Source: Bacteroidia bacterium (GTDB lineage: Bacteria; Bacteroidota; Bacteroidia; Flavobacteriales_E; Vicingaceae). Taken from it: a stretch of 57,089 bases of DNA. This document shows positions 19,856 to 29,192 of the stretch, in pieces. Within the stretch, counting starts at the first letter, position 1, and each line of letters starts with the position of its first letter. Below the pieces are notes generated by a model. That model did no database searches. It saw only the letters and a list, made by a program, of their open reading frames with translations, and was not told the DNA's origin. The position numbers and the translations under genes are program-made. The DNA lies in NCBI GenBank assembly GCA_030433355.1, contig JAUIMG010000017.1:1-57089 (forward strand). Direction: 5' to 3'.

Positions 19856-20389
19856 CTATTTGCTAGCCATGGACTTTTTTAGCACAAATATTTCGCTCTT
19901 ATTAAATCTATCACAATTGGTAAAAAACTTCATTATTTCGCATTGAATTTTTGGGTCTAATTTTTCAAAATTAAAATCAGCAATATGGTGTAAAATATAT
20001 TTTCTATCCTCTTCGATGTTTTCGCTATAACCTAAATAGGATGGTATTTCACATTGCACAGCCATTCTCAAAAATCTCACTTCTACATTCTTTGGATCTA
20101 AACTAATAGCCTTATTTAAAGTTGAACTACTCTGTCTTAAATAGTTCATTTTTTTAAAGACATTCCAGGTTGTTTTGGTCAGTACGGCTTCAAGAGCACC
20201 TTTGTATGCAAGAAGAAGAGCATCCTTTTCTTGCATATTTTCGTAATCTTCTTCATAAAGAGCAAGAGCAATATCTGTATTTCTTAAGGCTTCGAAATAT
20301 CTATCCCTTACGTCTTCGTAATTATTTGCGGAACTACCATCATTAAAAGAGATATGAAATAGAAGTACAAGCGAGATTAAAAAACTCAT
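19856..20389 (-). CDS. Small exported protein of unknown function, possibly TPR-like
   Basis: I do not recognise a named family. From ATG 20389 it has 177 residues: a hydrophobic N-terminus (SFLISLVLLFHISF) that looks like a signal peptide, then mostly helical sequence. The segment around SSSTLNKAISLDPKNVEVRFLRMAV resembles a tetratricopeptide unit. A TTG at 20398 would add three residues but lies inside a promoter-like box, so ATG 20389 is preferred. It lies 29 bases upstream of no gene on its own side and 29 bases after the PorP/SprF gene's stop side. Confidence 0.7.
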   Translation of the reverse strand: MSFLISLVLLFHISFNDGSSANNYEDVRDRYFEALRNTDIALALYEEDYENMQEKDALLLAYKGALEAVLTKTTWNVFKKMNYLRQSSSTLNKAISLDPKNVEVRFLRMAVQCEIPSYLGYSENIEEDRKYILHHIADFNFEKLDPKIQCEIMKFFTNCDRFNKSEIFVLKKSMASK

Positions 20390-20395
20390 AGAAGT

Positions 20396-20403
20396 CAAAA
20401 GTA
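20396..20403 (-). promoter_or_regulatory. Candidate -7 box (TACTTTTG) directly before the 20389 start
   Basis: The minus strand reads TACTTTTG and the ATG follows after only six bases, implying a leader of a few bases at most. No -33 TTG is obvious. Confidence 0.45.
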
Positions 20404-20427
20404 TGTAATTCTAAACAAAGCTAAATT

Positions 20428-21435
20428 TTAAAACTTCGGGCATGGAATTCTCATGAATCTAGACCTTCTTCTTTTGGATTTAGGGTATTCAAGAATTAAA
20501 CTTATTTCATGAGCTCCGGCAGTGTTTCCTGCTAATCTTGAAATCGTGATATCGTAAGAATATGCAAAACTAATTCTATCCCAATTAAAGCCAGCCATTA
20601 TCATAATCGCATCGTAATTTGGTAGAGGACTTTCATTGTCTTTCACAGGAAGTCCTCTATACCATAGACCAACAACAAATGGCTCTACTTTATAATAGGC
20701 ACCAATATCTAGCTGATCCCATTTCTGTTGTGCTTTATATAAAGTAGCTAAAGTTAAAGTAGTTCCTGAGTTCCCACCTAAGTTATTGTCAATTTCAATA
20801 TTATACCCTCCTTGAAAAGAAAAAGATATTGGAAGTCTAGATTCTTGATTGCCAAAAGCATTATTTGGTCTATTTAAATGATCAAATGAGAAGCCTACCC
20901 AATATTTTTCAATATGGTATAGAATTACTCCTTGGCCAAAATTTGCATAAACAATTTGATCTCTAAAATCGTTTTCAGCGGATGTTGGGGCATCATTATT
21001 TGCTATTTGATCAGGGAATATAAAATCTTCAAATTCATATCTTCTATTTTGAAAACCAGCTTTTAATCCTGCCATTAGAGCAAGTTTTCGATTTATTTGA
21101 ATTTGATATGAATACAAGAAGTTAACGCTAGTATTCGTTAATCCTCCAGAACCAGCTTTGTCATTTGTAAATTGTATTCCTATTCCACTATTTAGTTCAT
21201 TTAAATAATGGTCATAAGATGCAGAGTAAGAAACAAATTTTGCTGAAATACCCGGCCATTGATTTCGGTAGCTTAATGAAAATCTACCCAAGTCAACATT
21301 TCCTGTAAAAGCTGGATTATAGAGTAGTGAGTTAGCATAAAAATGTCCAAACTGGGGATCTTGAGAGTAGGAATATTTAGGTGCAAATATGCCTGTCAGG
21401 AATAATAAAATAGCTATTTTAAAAATTCTTCTCAT
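20428..21435 (-). CDS. PorP/SprF family type IX secretion membrane protein
   Basis: A 335-residue outer-membrane protein of the PorP/SprF family. It has a signal peptide (about 1-24) and the family opening DPQFGHFYANSLLYNPAFTG, then alternating beta-strands, ending in IPCPKF. SprF-type proteins help secrete or anchor a partner adhesin at the cell surface. The gene starts where the giant SprB-repeat adhesin gene stops (1-base overlap at 21435), so the two are translationally coupled and this is almost certainly the dedicated partner of that adhesin. Confidence 0.92.
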   Translation of the reverse strand: MRRIFKIAILLFLTGIFAPKYSYSQDPQFGHFYANSLLYNPAFTGNVDLGRFSLSYRNQWPGISAKFVSYSASYDHYLNELNSGIGIQFTNDKAGSGGLTNTSVNFLYSYQIQINRKLALMAGLKAGFQNRRYEFEDFIFPDQIANNDAPTSAENDFRDQIVYANFGQGVILYHIEKYWVGFSFDHLNRPNNAFGNQESRLPISFSFQGGYNIEIDNNLGGNSGTTLTLATLYKAQQKWDQLDIGAYYKVEPFVVGLWYRGLPVKDNESPLPNYDAIMIMAGFNWDRISFAYSYDITISRLAGNTAGAHEISLILEYPKSKRRRSRFMRIPCPKF

Positions 21436-24400
21436 TAACGCAGTAATGTTATGTCTCCAACTTTTGTGGCTTTTTGGCCATTAATAAACTCAATTTCTAA
21501 TTTATATACATAAACATCTGATGGACTAAGTTGATCCCTATAATAACCATCCCATCCAATATTTAAATCTTTACTTTCAAAAATCAACTCACCCCATCGA
21601 TTAAAAATCATCAGGTGATACTTCTCTACATATTCCACAAAAGGGAAGAATACATAATTGGAAGGATTGTTTGGATCATATCTACCACCATTAGAACCAT
21701 TTGGGTTCGGTGTGAAAACATTAGGTATTTTTATATCATATACAGGGTCTATTGTAAAGGTAATTAAACCGGTATCCTTGCAATTGTAGATGTTTTCTTT
21801 AATTAGTTGAATTTGATAAGATCCTGTGTCTCCATAGGTGTGAATTGGATTTTCAATTTGGGAAGAATCTCCATCACCAAAAAACCAAACCCATCGAATA
21901 GCATCTAAAAAGTTACTACTCAGATTTACTATTGGATTATTAATGTCTGCTCTTTCAGGAGTTGCAAATATTTCACTGTTTGGTTTAGGTCTTACAATTA
22001 CTTGATAGTTTCCATTAAAATCAATTGCACAACCATCGGGGTTTCTTACTGTAAGGCCTACTTGATATGTACCTGGATCTCTATAGATTTTTGTAGGATT
22101 TGCTTGATTGGAAGATGTGCCATCTCCAAATGTCCAAGTATGAATAAATGGCACGGATGTTCCATTTGTAAAACTTACTCTTAAGTCTTCACAACCCTCA
22201 ATTAAACTATCATTTAAGTTCAAGGGAGGGAAGTCTGAAACTTTAATTTCTATCGAACTAGAAATAGAATTATTGCAAATGTCGAATATATCTAAAGTAT
22301 AAATTGTTGTTGTAGAGGGTGAAATGATATGTGGCCCCCTTCCTAAAAGCCCATTATTCCATGAGAAAAAATATGGGCCTATAGAATTAGTTGAATCAAA
22401 AATGGCTGAGATTGTCGTTGTATCACCAATACAGATATTTCCTCCAGAGCTAAGGGATAAACTAGCTTGAGAAATATCTCTAACACTAATAAGCGTTGAA
22501 TCAATTTTAGTTGGACAATTATTTGCATCGGTAAGTGAAACAATATAAGTGGTATTAACTAGAGGTTGTACTGAAATAGATGGGAAATTACCTTGACCAC
22601 TATTCCATGTGTATGTATAAGCTCCAGTACCTCCATTTGAAGTTGTTGATATTAATGCTGCAGTATTAATGCATATGGTGTCAGAATTTGAAATACTTAA
22701 TGATAATTCAGCCGGTTCTACTATAGAATCACTTGCTGAAATTGTACAGCCATTGGCATCATTAACTGTAACTGTGTAGCTCTGATTTTCCAAATTGACA
22801 ATGTCTGCTGATACTTGATTGTTACTCCAATTGTATGTGTATGGTTGTATGCCGCCATTAACTGTGGTGAATATTCTCCCATCATTAAATCCAAAGCAAC
22901 TAATTGGATCGTTTCTTAGACTTAAAGTCAGGTTTGTAGGCTCTGTAACAGTAACTGTATCAATAAAAATACAATTGTTAGCATCTGTAATAGATACAAA
23001 ATAAGTACCTGCTAATAGATTATTTAAAAAAGAGGTGGTGCTAGAATTTACATCATTCCAAAGGAAGGTATATGGTGAGGTTCCTCCAATTGGGTTTACA
23101 CTAGCGGACCCATCATTAGCTCCAAAACAAGAAATGTTGGATGAAATGGTTGGACTTGAAATCAGTGGAAGAGGTTGTGTTATAGTAATGGAGTCGATGA
23201 TATTACAAGCGTTATTGTCGGTAACAGTTAATTTATAGGTACCTGCTGACAAGTTAGTAATCGAATCTATTGCAGAATTATTAGGGTCATCCCATAAATA
23301 GGTATAAGGTGAGGTTCCTCCATTTACAAAAGATCTAGCAATTCCATCGCTTAAACCACTACAACTAACATTTGTGCTCGTAATTATGTTGAGGGATAAT
23401 GGGTTGGGCTGATTGACTAAAACGGTATCTATAAGTGAGCAGTTATTAGCGTCTGAAATAGTTACAAAATAAGAACCTGCCATTAGATTAGAAACATTTG
23501 ATGTTGTGGTATTATTCGGATCATTCCATAAGTATGTGTATGGAACAGTTCCTCCTGTAGCTGTAACAATTGCTGCTCCATCATTTGCTCCAAAACAAGA
23601 AATATTAGTGCTTATAGCTGTACTAGAAGTTAAAACTTGGGGTTCTGTTATAGAAACTGAATCAATAATTGTACATCCATTATTGTCTGTAACAGTTAAT
23701 CTATAGGTTCTTGCGGATAAATTGATAATAGAATCATTGGTAGAGTTGCTAAGGTCATCCCACTGATAAGTATATGGCGAAGTCCCTCCTGTAACAAGGG
23801 AAGAAGCGACTCCATCGCTTAAGCCACTACAACTTACATTGCTGCGGGTAATAATACTAAGGTTTAAGGGAGATGGTTGACTAATTACAACAGTGTCGAT
23901 GAAGGAACAATTATTAGCATCCGTAATAGTTACATAGAATGAGCCAACAGTTAAATTATTTACACTAGATACTGCAGTATTATTTACATCATTCCAGAGA
24001 TAGGTATAAGGAGAAGTGCCGCCAATAACATTAACACTGGCAGAACCATCATTAGCTCCAAAACAGGAAACATTTGAGCTAATAGTAGGACTAGAAATTA
24101 GTATTTGTGGTTCTGTAATTGTTATAGAATCAATTAAACTACAGCCATTGTTATCCGTGACAGTTAATCTATAAGTGCCAGCTCCCAAATTTGTAGCTGA
24201 ATTCGTGTTTGAATTATTAGGGTCATCCCAATTGAAGGTATAAGGAGTAGTACCTCCACTAATTGTTGCAGTTGCAATTCCATCATTCAATCCATTACAA
24301 GAGACATTTGATGTTGCTGTTATACTAAGAGCTAAAGGCGAAGGGTTGTTAATAGAAAAAGTTAATACACTATCACACCCAAAAGAATTGGTTACGGTTA

Positions 24401-27020
24401 CTGTATATGACCCTGAAGATAGGTTTGCTCTATTTGCTGTAAGAGGTCCATCATTCCAAGTAAATTGATGAGGTTGATTTCCGCCATTTACTTGAATAAT
24501 TATACTGCCATCGTTTAAACCATTGCAGCTAATACCACTAACAGTGCTTAAGATAGTTGCATTAAAGTCTCTAATGTTGATTCGAACTTGATCCGTATCT
24601 GCTGCGCATACTCCAATCGTATTTCCAATTAAACTTAATTCTACAAATCCATTTAATATTTCGGGACTACTAGGCTGATAGCTAGGATTTAAAACATTTC
24701 TGTTCGGAGTAAATGTTCCACTTCCTCCTATCCATCTTCCGCCATTGGTAACGGTTACATTTCCATTTAGAAGATAAGGAAAATCATTTAAACAAACATT
24801 AGTGTCTGCACCAGCATTTGCCTCTGAAAATGCACTTACTAGCACATCAATACTATCTATTGAAGTACATCCTTTAGAATCGGTAGCAGTAACAAAATAT
24901 TTTGTGCTTGCCAATGGAGATGCAATAGGATTAGCTAAGCTGCTATCATTAAGGGTATTAAAAGGAGACCAAAGAAATAGAATAGCCGTGGTTGAGGTTG
25001 GGCTACCTCCAAGGGTTAGATTTTCGTTATCGCATATCGCAGAGTTATTTCCTGCATCTATATCTGGGTCTGGATATTTAAACCGGATTCCTCTGGTGCT
25101 AGAGTTAGAGCCCGGACAGCCATTTCCCGTATTACCAATGAAGATTCTATAAGTAACTGTATCCGTACAGATATTAAATGTATCACAATAATTTAGTGCG
25201 GAAGTGCTATCAATGATCTGAAATCCAGATCCTATTGGATATTCTCTAAATATTTTATAATTCGCATCACTACCTTCGGGAAGTGGAATATCTAAGGTAT
25301 TCCAGTTTAGAGCAACACAAGTATTGTTGAACGTTGGGTTGATAAATATTGTTGAAATAGTATCTGCATTTGTATACAACCATCCACTATGACAGCCAGA
25401 TTGAGCTTTTATAACATAATGATAGCCTGCATCATTAGCATCTATAGATTGATCTAGGTAGGAAGTTGTAGTGTAAGATTGAATACTGTCAATTAATTGA
25501 TAAGGGCCGGCTCTATTTGGTGAACGATATATTAACCATTGCTGAAATGCATTATCAGGATCTCTACTTAAATCCCAACTTAGGTTTACATCTCCATTGG
25601 ATTGCACATCTGCACAATAAATATCTGGATGCTTTACTATAGTATCTGCTAAAAGGGTAATGGTAAATGACCCTATTGTTTGTCCTGCAGCCGGACAATA
25701 ATCATCAAATGCTCTAAGAACAAAAAGATATGTATTTGTAGGAGAATTACATATTGGTGTGCTATTAGCAATATGCTCACAGGTTGTTTGCCACTTAAAC
25801 CTGGTTGAATATCTACCTACAGCCGTATCAGGAGATGGGTAAGTTAAAGTTGCGCACGGTGGATAGTCACAACCTGTAGTTGAATCTTGATAATTTGCTC
25901 CAAAGTGTTGACCAGTTGCAAAAATAAACAGACTATCATCTTTGGGGTTTCCGGGTCTTAAAGTGTCATATACAAATACATTTAAATCAATGAAATCACC
26001 AACTCTAAATGTATCTCTGTAAAGTCCATTTCCAAAAGGTGATGGAATTTCAGGAGGTAAATTTGCACTGCAGCCTGAAGTGATAACAGTTTGTAATTCT
26101 CTGTAAACTTCTGCTATTTTTTGACCACATCGATAAGCCGAAACCTTTATTACAGAAACATATTCCCCTTGGTTGTAAGAAGTGAATGTAATTTCACCAG
26201 TCTCAGGATTTAAATAGGCGGGAACATTTCTAGAATCAAAATTGGTGTCAGGAAAAGGACTATTAAAATTATAACCCGACCCTACATCAAATGGTAATAT
26301 TGCAGGGTTTATACCATCTTGAAATATACCTCCGAAAGTACAAGGTGGAGGATTACAGAATTGTCCGTCTAAAGCTCTGGCCCATTCGTAAGACAAGGAG
26401 TCTAATTCATCATCAAAGGCACTGTGATTATAGGTAAACTCGCCTCCTGCACAGATAATAGTAGATGGTTTTTGGAAAAAGTCTGGGGATGAATCGTAGC
26501 AAATATTTGCATTTTGTCCAAAATAAGCAAACATCTTCGCTCTTAAGGTAATTCCAAAGTTCTGTGGATTAACTATGTTGTCAATAGCTGCATTTCTATC
26601 TCCATAGGTCCAGGTAAATACCCAGCCATTAGGTCCGGGAACACCATTTAAAGTTACCGGATTACTTTTTAGAACATACTCTTCAATGGCACCTGGTATG
26701 TCAGGATCAGATTGTCTCAATGTAGCACAAGGACTTCCATCACATGCTGGAGTTATGTCACTTACACTAAAAAAGGTTAAAGGGATTTGCCTTTTAGTAC
26801 CTAGGGCGGGGTAGTTATGAACTTCAAGTGCATGATTATTAACATTAAAGTTAACACCGTTACAATCTCTGTAGGTTTTTAGTGTAAATATATATTGACC
26901 ATTAGGTTCACATGTCCAAGTGATTTCTCCACCCATAATATGGGTTCCGAAGGATTTTTTTGAAGAAAAGAGGAAAGTAAATGAAATTAAAAAAGCAAGT
27001 AGTAGTTGTTTTTTCATCAA
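21435..27020 (-). CDS. Giant SprB-repeat adhesin with T9SS type B sorting domain
   Basis: A 1861-residue surface protein. It has a signal peptide (about 1-25), a long N-terminal region rich in disulfide-type cysteines, Ig/fibronectin-like middle parts, eight SprB repeats of about 78 residues (roughly 820-1430, each with SC-x-G-x-NDG and a YxVTVTDxNxC strand), and two PKD domains (WTFGDG and WFFGDG, about 1610-1760). The C-terminal gliding-motility/T9SS sorting domain has IPNVFTPNPNG, MIFNRWGELIFES and a final GDITLLR. SprB-like proteins are cell-surface adhesins moved by the gliding motor. Whether this organism glides cannot be told from the window. Confidence 0.93.
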   Translation of the reverse strand: MMKKQLLLAFLISFTFLFSSKKSFGTHIMGGEITWTCEPNGQYIFTLKTYRDCNGVNFNVNNHALEVHNYPALGTKRQIPLTFFSVSDITPACDGSPCATLRQSDPDIPGAIEEYVLKSNPVTLNGVPGPNGWVFTWTYGDRNAAIDNIVNPQNFGITLRAKMFAYFGQNANICYDSSPDFFQKPSTIICAGGEFTYNHSAFDDELDSLSYEWARALDGQFCNPPPCTFGGIFQDGINPAILPFDVGSGYNFNSPFPDTNFDSRNVPAYLNPETGEITFTSYNQGEYVSVIKVSAYRCGQKIAEVYRELQTVITSGCSANLPPEIPSPFGNGLYRDTFRVGDFIDLNVFVYDTLRPGNPKDDSLFIFATGQHFGANYQDSTTGCDYPPCATLTYPSPDTAVGRYSTRFKWQTTCEHIANSTPICNSPTNTYLFVLRAFDDYCPAAGQTIGSFTITLLADTIVKHPDIYCADVQSNGDVNLSWDLSRDPDNAFQQWLIYRSPNRAGPYQLIDSIQSYTTTSYLDQSIDANDAGYHYVIKAQSGCHSGWLYTNADTISTIFINPTFNNTCVALNWNTLDIPLPEGSDANYKIFREYPIGSGFQIIDSTSALNYCDTFNICTDTVTYRIFIGNTGNGCPGSNSSTRGIRFKYPDPDIDAGNNSAICDNENLTLGGSPTSTTAILFLWSPFNTLNDSSLANPIASPLASTKYFVTATDSKGCTSIDSIDVLVSAFSEANAGADTNVCLNDFPYLLNGNVTVTNGGRWIGGSGTFTPNRNVLNPSYQPSSPEILNGFVELSLIGNTIGVCAADTDQVRINIRDFNATILSTVSGISCNGLNDGSIIIQVNGGNQPHQFTWNDGPLTANRANLSSGSYTVTVTNSFGCDSVLTFSINNPSPLALSITATSNVSCNGLNDGIATATISGGTTPYTFNWDDPNNSNTNSATNLGAGTYRLTVTDNNGCSLIDSITITEPQILISSPTISSNVSCFGANDGSASVNVIGGTSPYTYLWNDVNNTAVSSVNNLTVGSFYVTITDANNCSFIDTVVISQPSPLNLSIITRSNVSCSGLSDGVASSLVTGGTSPYTYQWDDLSNSTNDSIINLSARTYRLTVTDNNGCTIIDSVSITEPQVLTSSTAISTNISCFGANDGAAIVTATGGTVPYTYLWNDPNNTTTSNVSNLMAGSYFVTISDANNCSLIDTVLVNQPNPLSLNIITSTNVSCSGLSDGIARSFVNGGTSPYTYLWDDPNNSAIDSITNLSAGTYKLTVTDNNACNIIDSITITQPLPLISSPTISSNISCFGANDGSASVNPIGGTSPYTFLWNDVNSSTTSFLNNLLAGTYFVSITDANNCIFIDTVTVTEPTNLTLSLRNDPISCFGFNDGRIFTTVNGGIQPYTYNWSNNQVSADIVNLENQSYTVTVNDANGCTISASDSIVEPAELSLSISNSDTICINTAALISTTSNGGTGAYTYTWNSGQGNFPSISVQPLVNTTYIVSLTDANNCPTKIDSTLISVRDISQASLSLSSGGNICIGDTTTISAIFDSTNSIGPYFFSWNNGLLGRGPHIISPSTTTIYTLDIFDICNNSISSSIEIKVSDFPPLNLNDSLIEGCEDLRVSFTNGTSVPFIHTWTFGDGTSSNQANPTKIYRDPGTYQVGLTVRNPDGCAIDFNGNYQVIVRPKPNSEIFATPERADINNPIVNLSSNFLDAIRWVWFFGDGDSSQIENPIHTYGDTGSYQIQLIKENIYNCKDTGLITFTIDPVYDIKIPNVFTPNPNGSNGGRYDPNNPSNYVFFPFVEYVEKYHLMIFNRWGELIFESKDLNIGWDGYYRDQLSPSDVYVYKLEIEFINGQKATKVGDITLLR
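22700..24560 (-). repeat. Eight tandem SprB repeats, period 234 nt, alternating A/B type
   Basis: The SC-x-G-x-NDG codons give the + strand landmark CCATC at 24508, 24280, 24046, 23812, 23578, 23344, 23110 and 22879. The six inner units are exactly 234 nt (78 codons) apart; the outer intervals are 228 and 231. Units 2, 4 and 6 (SCNGL or SCSGL) resemble one another, and units 3, 5 and 7 (SCFGAND) resemble one another, so the true repeating unit is a 468-nt dimer. Confidence 0.9.
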
Positions 27021-27290
27021 GCTGTTAAATTAGTAAACGCTTTAATCATTTACGACTCATCATATATTGAAGTTTAAATTTTATGACTATTCATTTTGGT
27101 GCTTTGTCGATGGTATGTCTTCTTCAATCGAAAATGATTGTAGAAGGGCTTATGAAATAAGGAAAAGTTTTTGTGCCTGCCGGCTTGAATGAGCTAAAAG
27201 TAAGAAGATGAAATAAAAAAAAGAAGTATCGATAATTCGATAAAGAGCAGTAATTAAATTGAATTCAATTTATAGGATAGAATTATGATT
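27021..27290. other. Intergenic spacer with an 18-bp perfect palindrome
   Basis: No gene is visible. Bases 27255-27272 read TAAATTGAATTCAATTTA, a perfect palindrome just past the uppP stop codon (minus strand), either a weak terminator or a protein site. A smaller inverted repeat, TATCGA-taat-TCGATA, lies at 27227-27242. A GC-rich TGCCTGCCGGC patch near 27175-27185 stands out from the AT-rich surroundings. No TAnnTTTG box for the adhesin gene is seen. Confidence 0.5.
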
Positions 27291-28100
27291 TTATATCGAA
27301 AGTTTGAAAAAGAAAAAATGGATGATAAATAATGAAACTCCTAATACAATTCTGTAGTAGCCAAAAACTTTGAAGCCTTTTTTACTTAAATAGTTAATAA
27401 ATGATTTAATAGCAATTAAAGCAACTACAAATGCAACGAGGTTTCCTAAGATTAGATAATTAATTTCTTCTTGAGTTAAAACTAATCCGGCTTCATAGTA
27501 ATCGTATAGTTTTTTAGTTGTTGCTCCGAGCATTGTAGGGACTGCTAAAAAGAATGAAAACTCTGCAGCTGTTTTTCTATTTATACCTTGTGCCATTCCG
27601 CCTACTATACTAGCTCCACTTCTAGATGTGCCGGGAATCATTGCTAAGCATTGAAAAAATCCAATTTTTAAAGCAGTTAAATAGCCAATTTCGTTATGAT
27701 CTGTTGGGTTTTCTGGATTTACTTCCTCATTTGCTTTGAACCAATTATCTACTTTTAATAGAATAACTCCGCCAATAATTAGCATGATTGCCACAGTTAT
27801 AGGACTCTCTAGCAAATTGTCAATTACGTCATTTAATAATAAGCCTAAGAAAACGGCAGGTAAAAAGGCAATGAATAGTTTTAAATAAAAATCAACGCTT
27901 TGAAAAAATCTCTTCCAATATAAAACAACAACTGATAATATAGCCCCAAGTTGAATAACGATTGTAAAAAGTTTGGTAAAATCATCTGATGCAATTCTCA
28001 TAAAAGATGAAGCAATAATCATATGGCCAGTTGAAGATACCGGAAGAAATTCTGTTATACCTTCAATAATTGCAATGATAATACTTTGGATAATTGTCAT
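27291..28100 (-). CDS. uppP: Undecaprenyl-diphosphatase UppP (BacA type)
   Basis: An integral inner-membrane phosphatase that turns undecaprenyl diphosphate into the monophosphate lipid carrier for peptidoglycan and other surface glycans. It has 269 residues with many membrane helices. The catalytic motifs are [14 protein letters not shown] (13-26) and PGTSRSG (156-162), both complete. It is also classed as a bacitracin-resistance protein. It diverges from the NrnA operon across a 96-base spacer. Confidence 0.96.
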   Translation of the reverse strand: MTIIQSIIIAIIEGITEFLPVSSTGHMIIASSFMRIASDDFTKLFTIVIQLGAILSVVVLYWKRFFQSVDFYLKLFIAFLPAVFLGLLLNDVIDNLLESPITVAIMLIIGGVILLKVDNWFKANEEVNPENPTDHNEIGYLTALKIGFFQCLAMIPGTSRSGASIVGGMAQGINRKTAAEFSFFLAVPTMLGATTKKLYDYYEAGLVLTQEEINYLILGNLVAFVVALIAIKSFINYLSKKGFKVFGYYRIVLGVSLFIIHFFFFKLSI

Positions 28101-28184
28101 AGTAAAAAAATGCCAAATTAATATTTCTTGGACTTATTGAAAGAATTCAATTCTACTTATCATTACTATTGCCTAGCCTATGAG

Positions 28185-28192
28185 TATTTTTG
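28185..28192 (+). promoter_or_regulatory. Candidate -7 box (TATTTTTG) of the nrnA-FKBP operon
   Basis: TATTTTTG matches TAnnTTTG and ends four bases before ATG 28197, so transcription would start at or very close to the start codon. No -33 TTG at the usual distance. Confidence 0.4.
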
Positions 28193-28196
28193 ATCT

Positions 28197-29189
28197 ATGA
28201 TAGATTGGGAAAAACTCAAAATTGAGATAAATAGTGCGAATAAAATTGTCATCCTTTCGCATAAGTCTCCAGATGGAGATTCGATAGGTTCTTCTTTAGC
28301 ATTAGCAGGTTTACTAAAGGCTCATGGAAAGAATTTTCAAGTGATTACACCGGACCCTGCCCCTTCATTCTTATCCTGGCTTCTTGGTTTTGGTGAAATA
28401 ATCAATGGAGAAGAAAATTTAGTTAAATGTGAGGATGAAATAAATAAGGCCGATTTACTATTTTGTTTAGACTTTAATAGTAGAGGTAGAGTAGGTAATT
28501 TAGTAAAATCTTTGGAGGGAAAAGATTCCTCGAAAATCGTAAATATAGATCATCATCAGGATCCAGAACATTTTGCAAAGTTTGAGTTTTTAGAAATAGG
28601 GGCTTCTTCCACTGCACAATTGATTTATGAATTTGCAATTCATATGAATTGGGAGGATAGTATAGATGTTGATATATCTGAATGTATTTACACAGGTATA
28701 TTGACCGATACAGGGTCATTTCGATTTTCATCTACAACCTATAGAACTCATGAAATTGCGGCTAATCTTTTAAGAATTGGTGTAGATTCGTCAAAAATTT
28801 ATCAATTAGTTTATGATAGTTATTCCATAGATAGGCTTAAACTATTAGGTTATTCTTTAAGTAATGGATTAAAAATATATAAAGACAAAAAGCTCGCAAT
28901 TATTGCCTTAGATGCTTCAGAACTAAAAAAGTTTAATTTTAAAAAGGGAGATACTGAGGGCTTGGTAAACTATCCATTAAGTATTAAAGACATAGATTAT
29001 TCAATTCTTCTTACTGAAAAGGAAGGAAGCGTAAGAATGTCATTTAGATCAAAAGGAAATAAGGCAGTTAATGAGTTTGCTAAAAACTATTTTAATGGCG
29101 GAGGTCATATTAACGCTGCCGGTGGATTAAGTGATTTGAGCGTTTCTGAAACAATAGAAAAATTAGAATCTTTAATAGATAAGTTATAA
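28197..29189 (+). CDS. nrnA: DHH/DHHA1 phosphoesterase, NrnA type (oligoribonuclease/pAp phosphatase)
   Basis: A 330-residue cytosolic enzyme of the DHH family. SHKSPDGDSIGSS (21-33), the DHH signature D118-H119-H120, and TDTGSFRFS form the Mn-binding site. The C-terminal DHHA1 domain has GGGHINAAGG. Family members degrade nanoRNA and dephosphorylate 3'-phosphoadenosine-5'-phosphate. It is the first gene of a four-gene operon with three FKBP lipoproteins (gaps of 3, -4 and 2 bases). Confidence 0.9.
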   Translation: MIDWEKLKIEINSANKIVILSHKSPDGDSIGSSLALAGLLKAHGKNFQVITPDPAPSFLSWLLGFGEIINGEENLVKCEDEINKADLLFCLDFNSRGRVGNLVKSLEGKDSSKIVNIDHHQDPEHFAKFEFLEIGASSTAQLIYEFAIHMNWEDSIDVDISECIYTGILTDTGSFRFSSTTYRTHEIAANLLRIGVDSSKIYQLVYDSYSIDRLKLLGYSLSNGLKIYKDKKLAIIALDASELKKFNFKKGDTEGLVNYPLSIKDIDYSILLTEKEGSVRMSFRSKGNKAVNEFAKNYFNGGGHINAAGGLSDLSVSETIEKLESLIDKL

Positions 29190-29192
29190 TAA

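Noticed and set aside
23035-23706. Similar + strand open frames at 23035-23238 and 23506-23706
   Set aside because: They are antisense shadows of the SprB repeats, alike only because the repeats are.
22879-24530. Regularly spaced repeats considered as a CRISPR array
   Set aside because: The 234-nt period and continuous reading frame show protein repeats (SprB), not short repeats with spacers.
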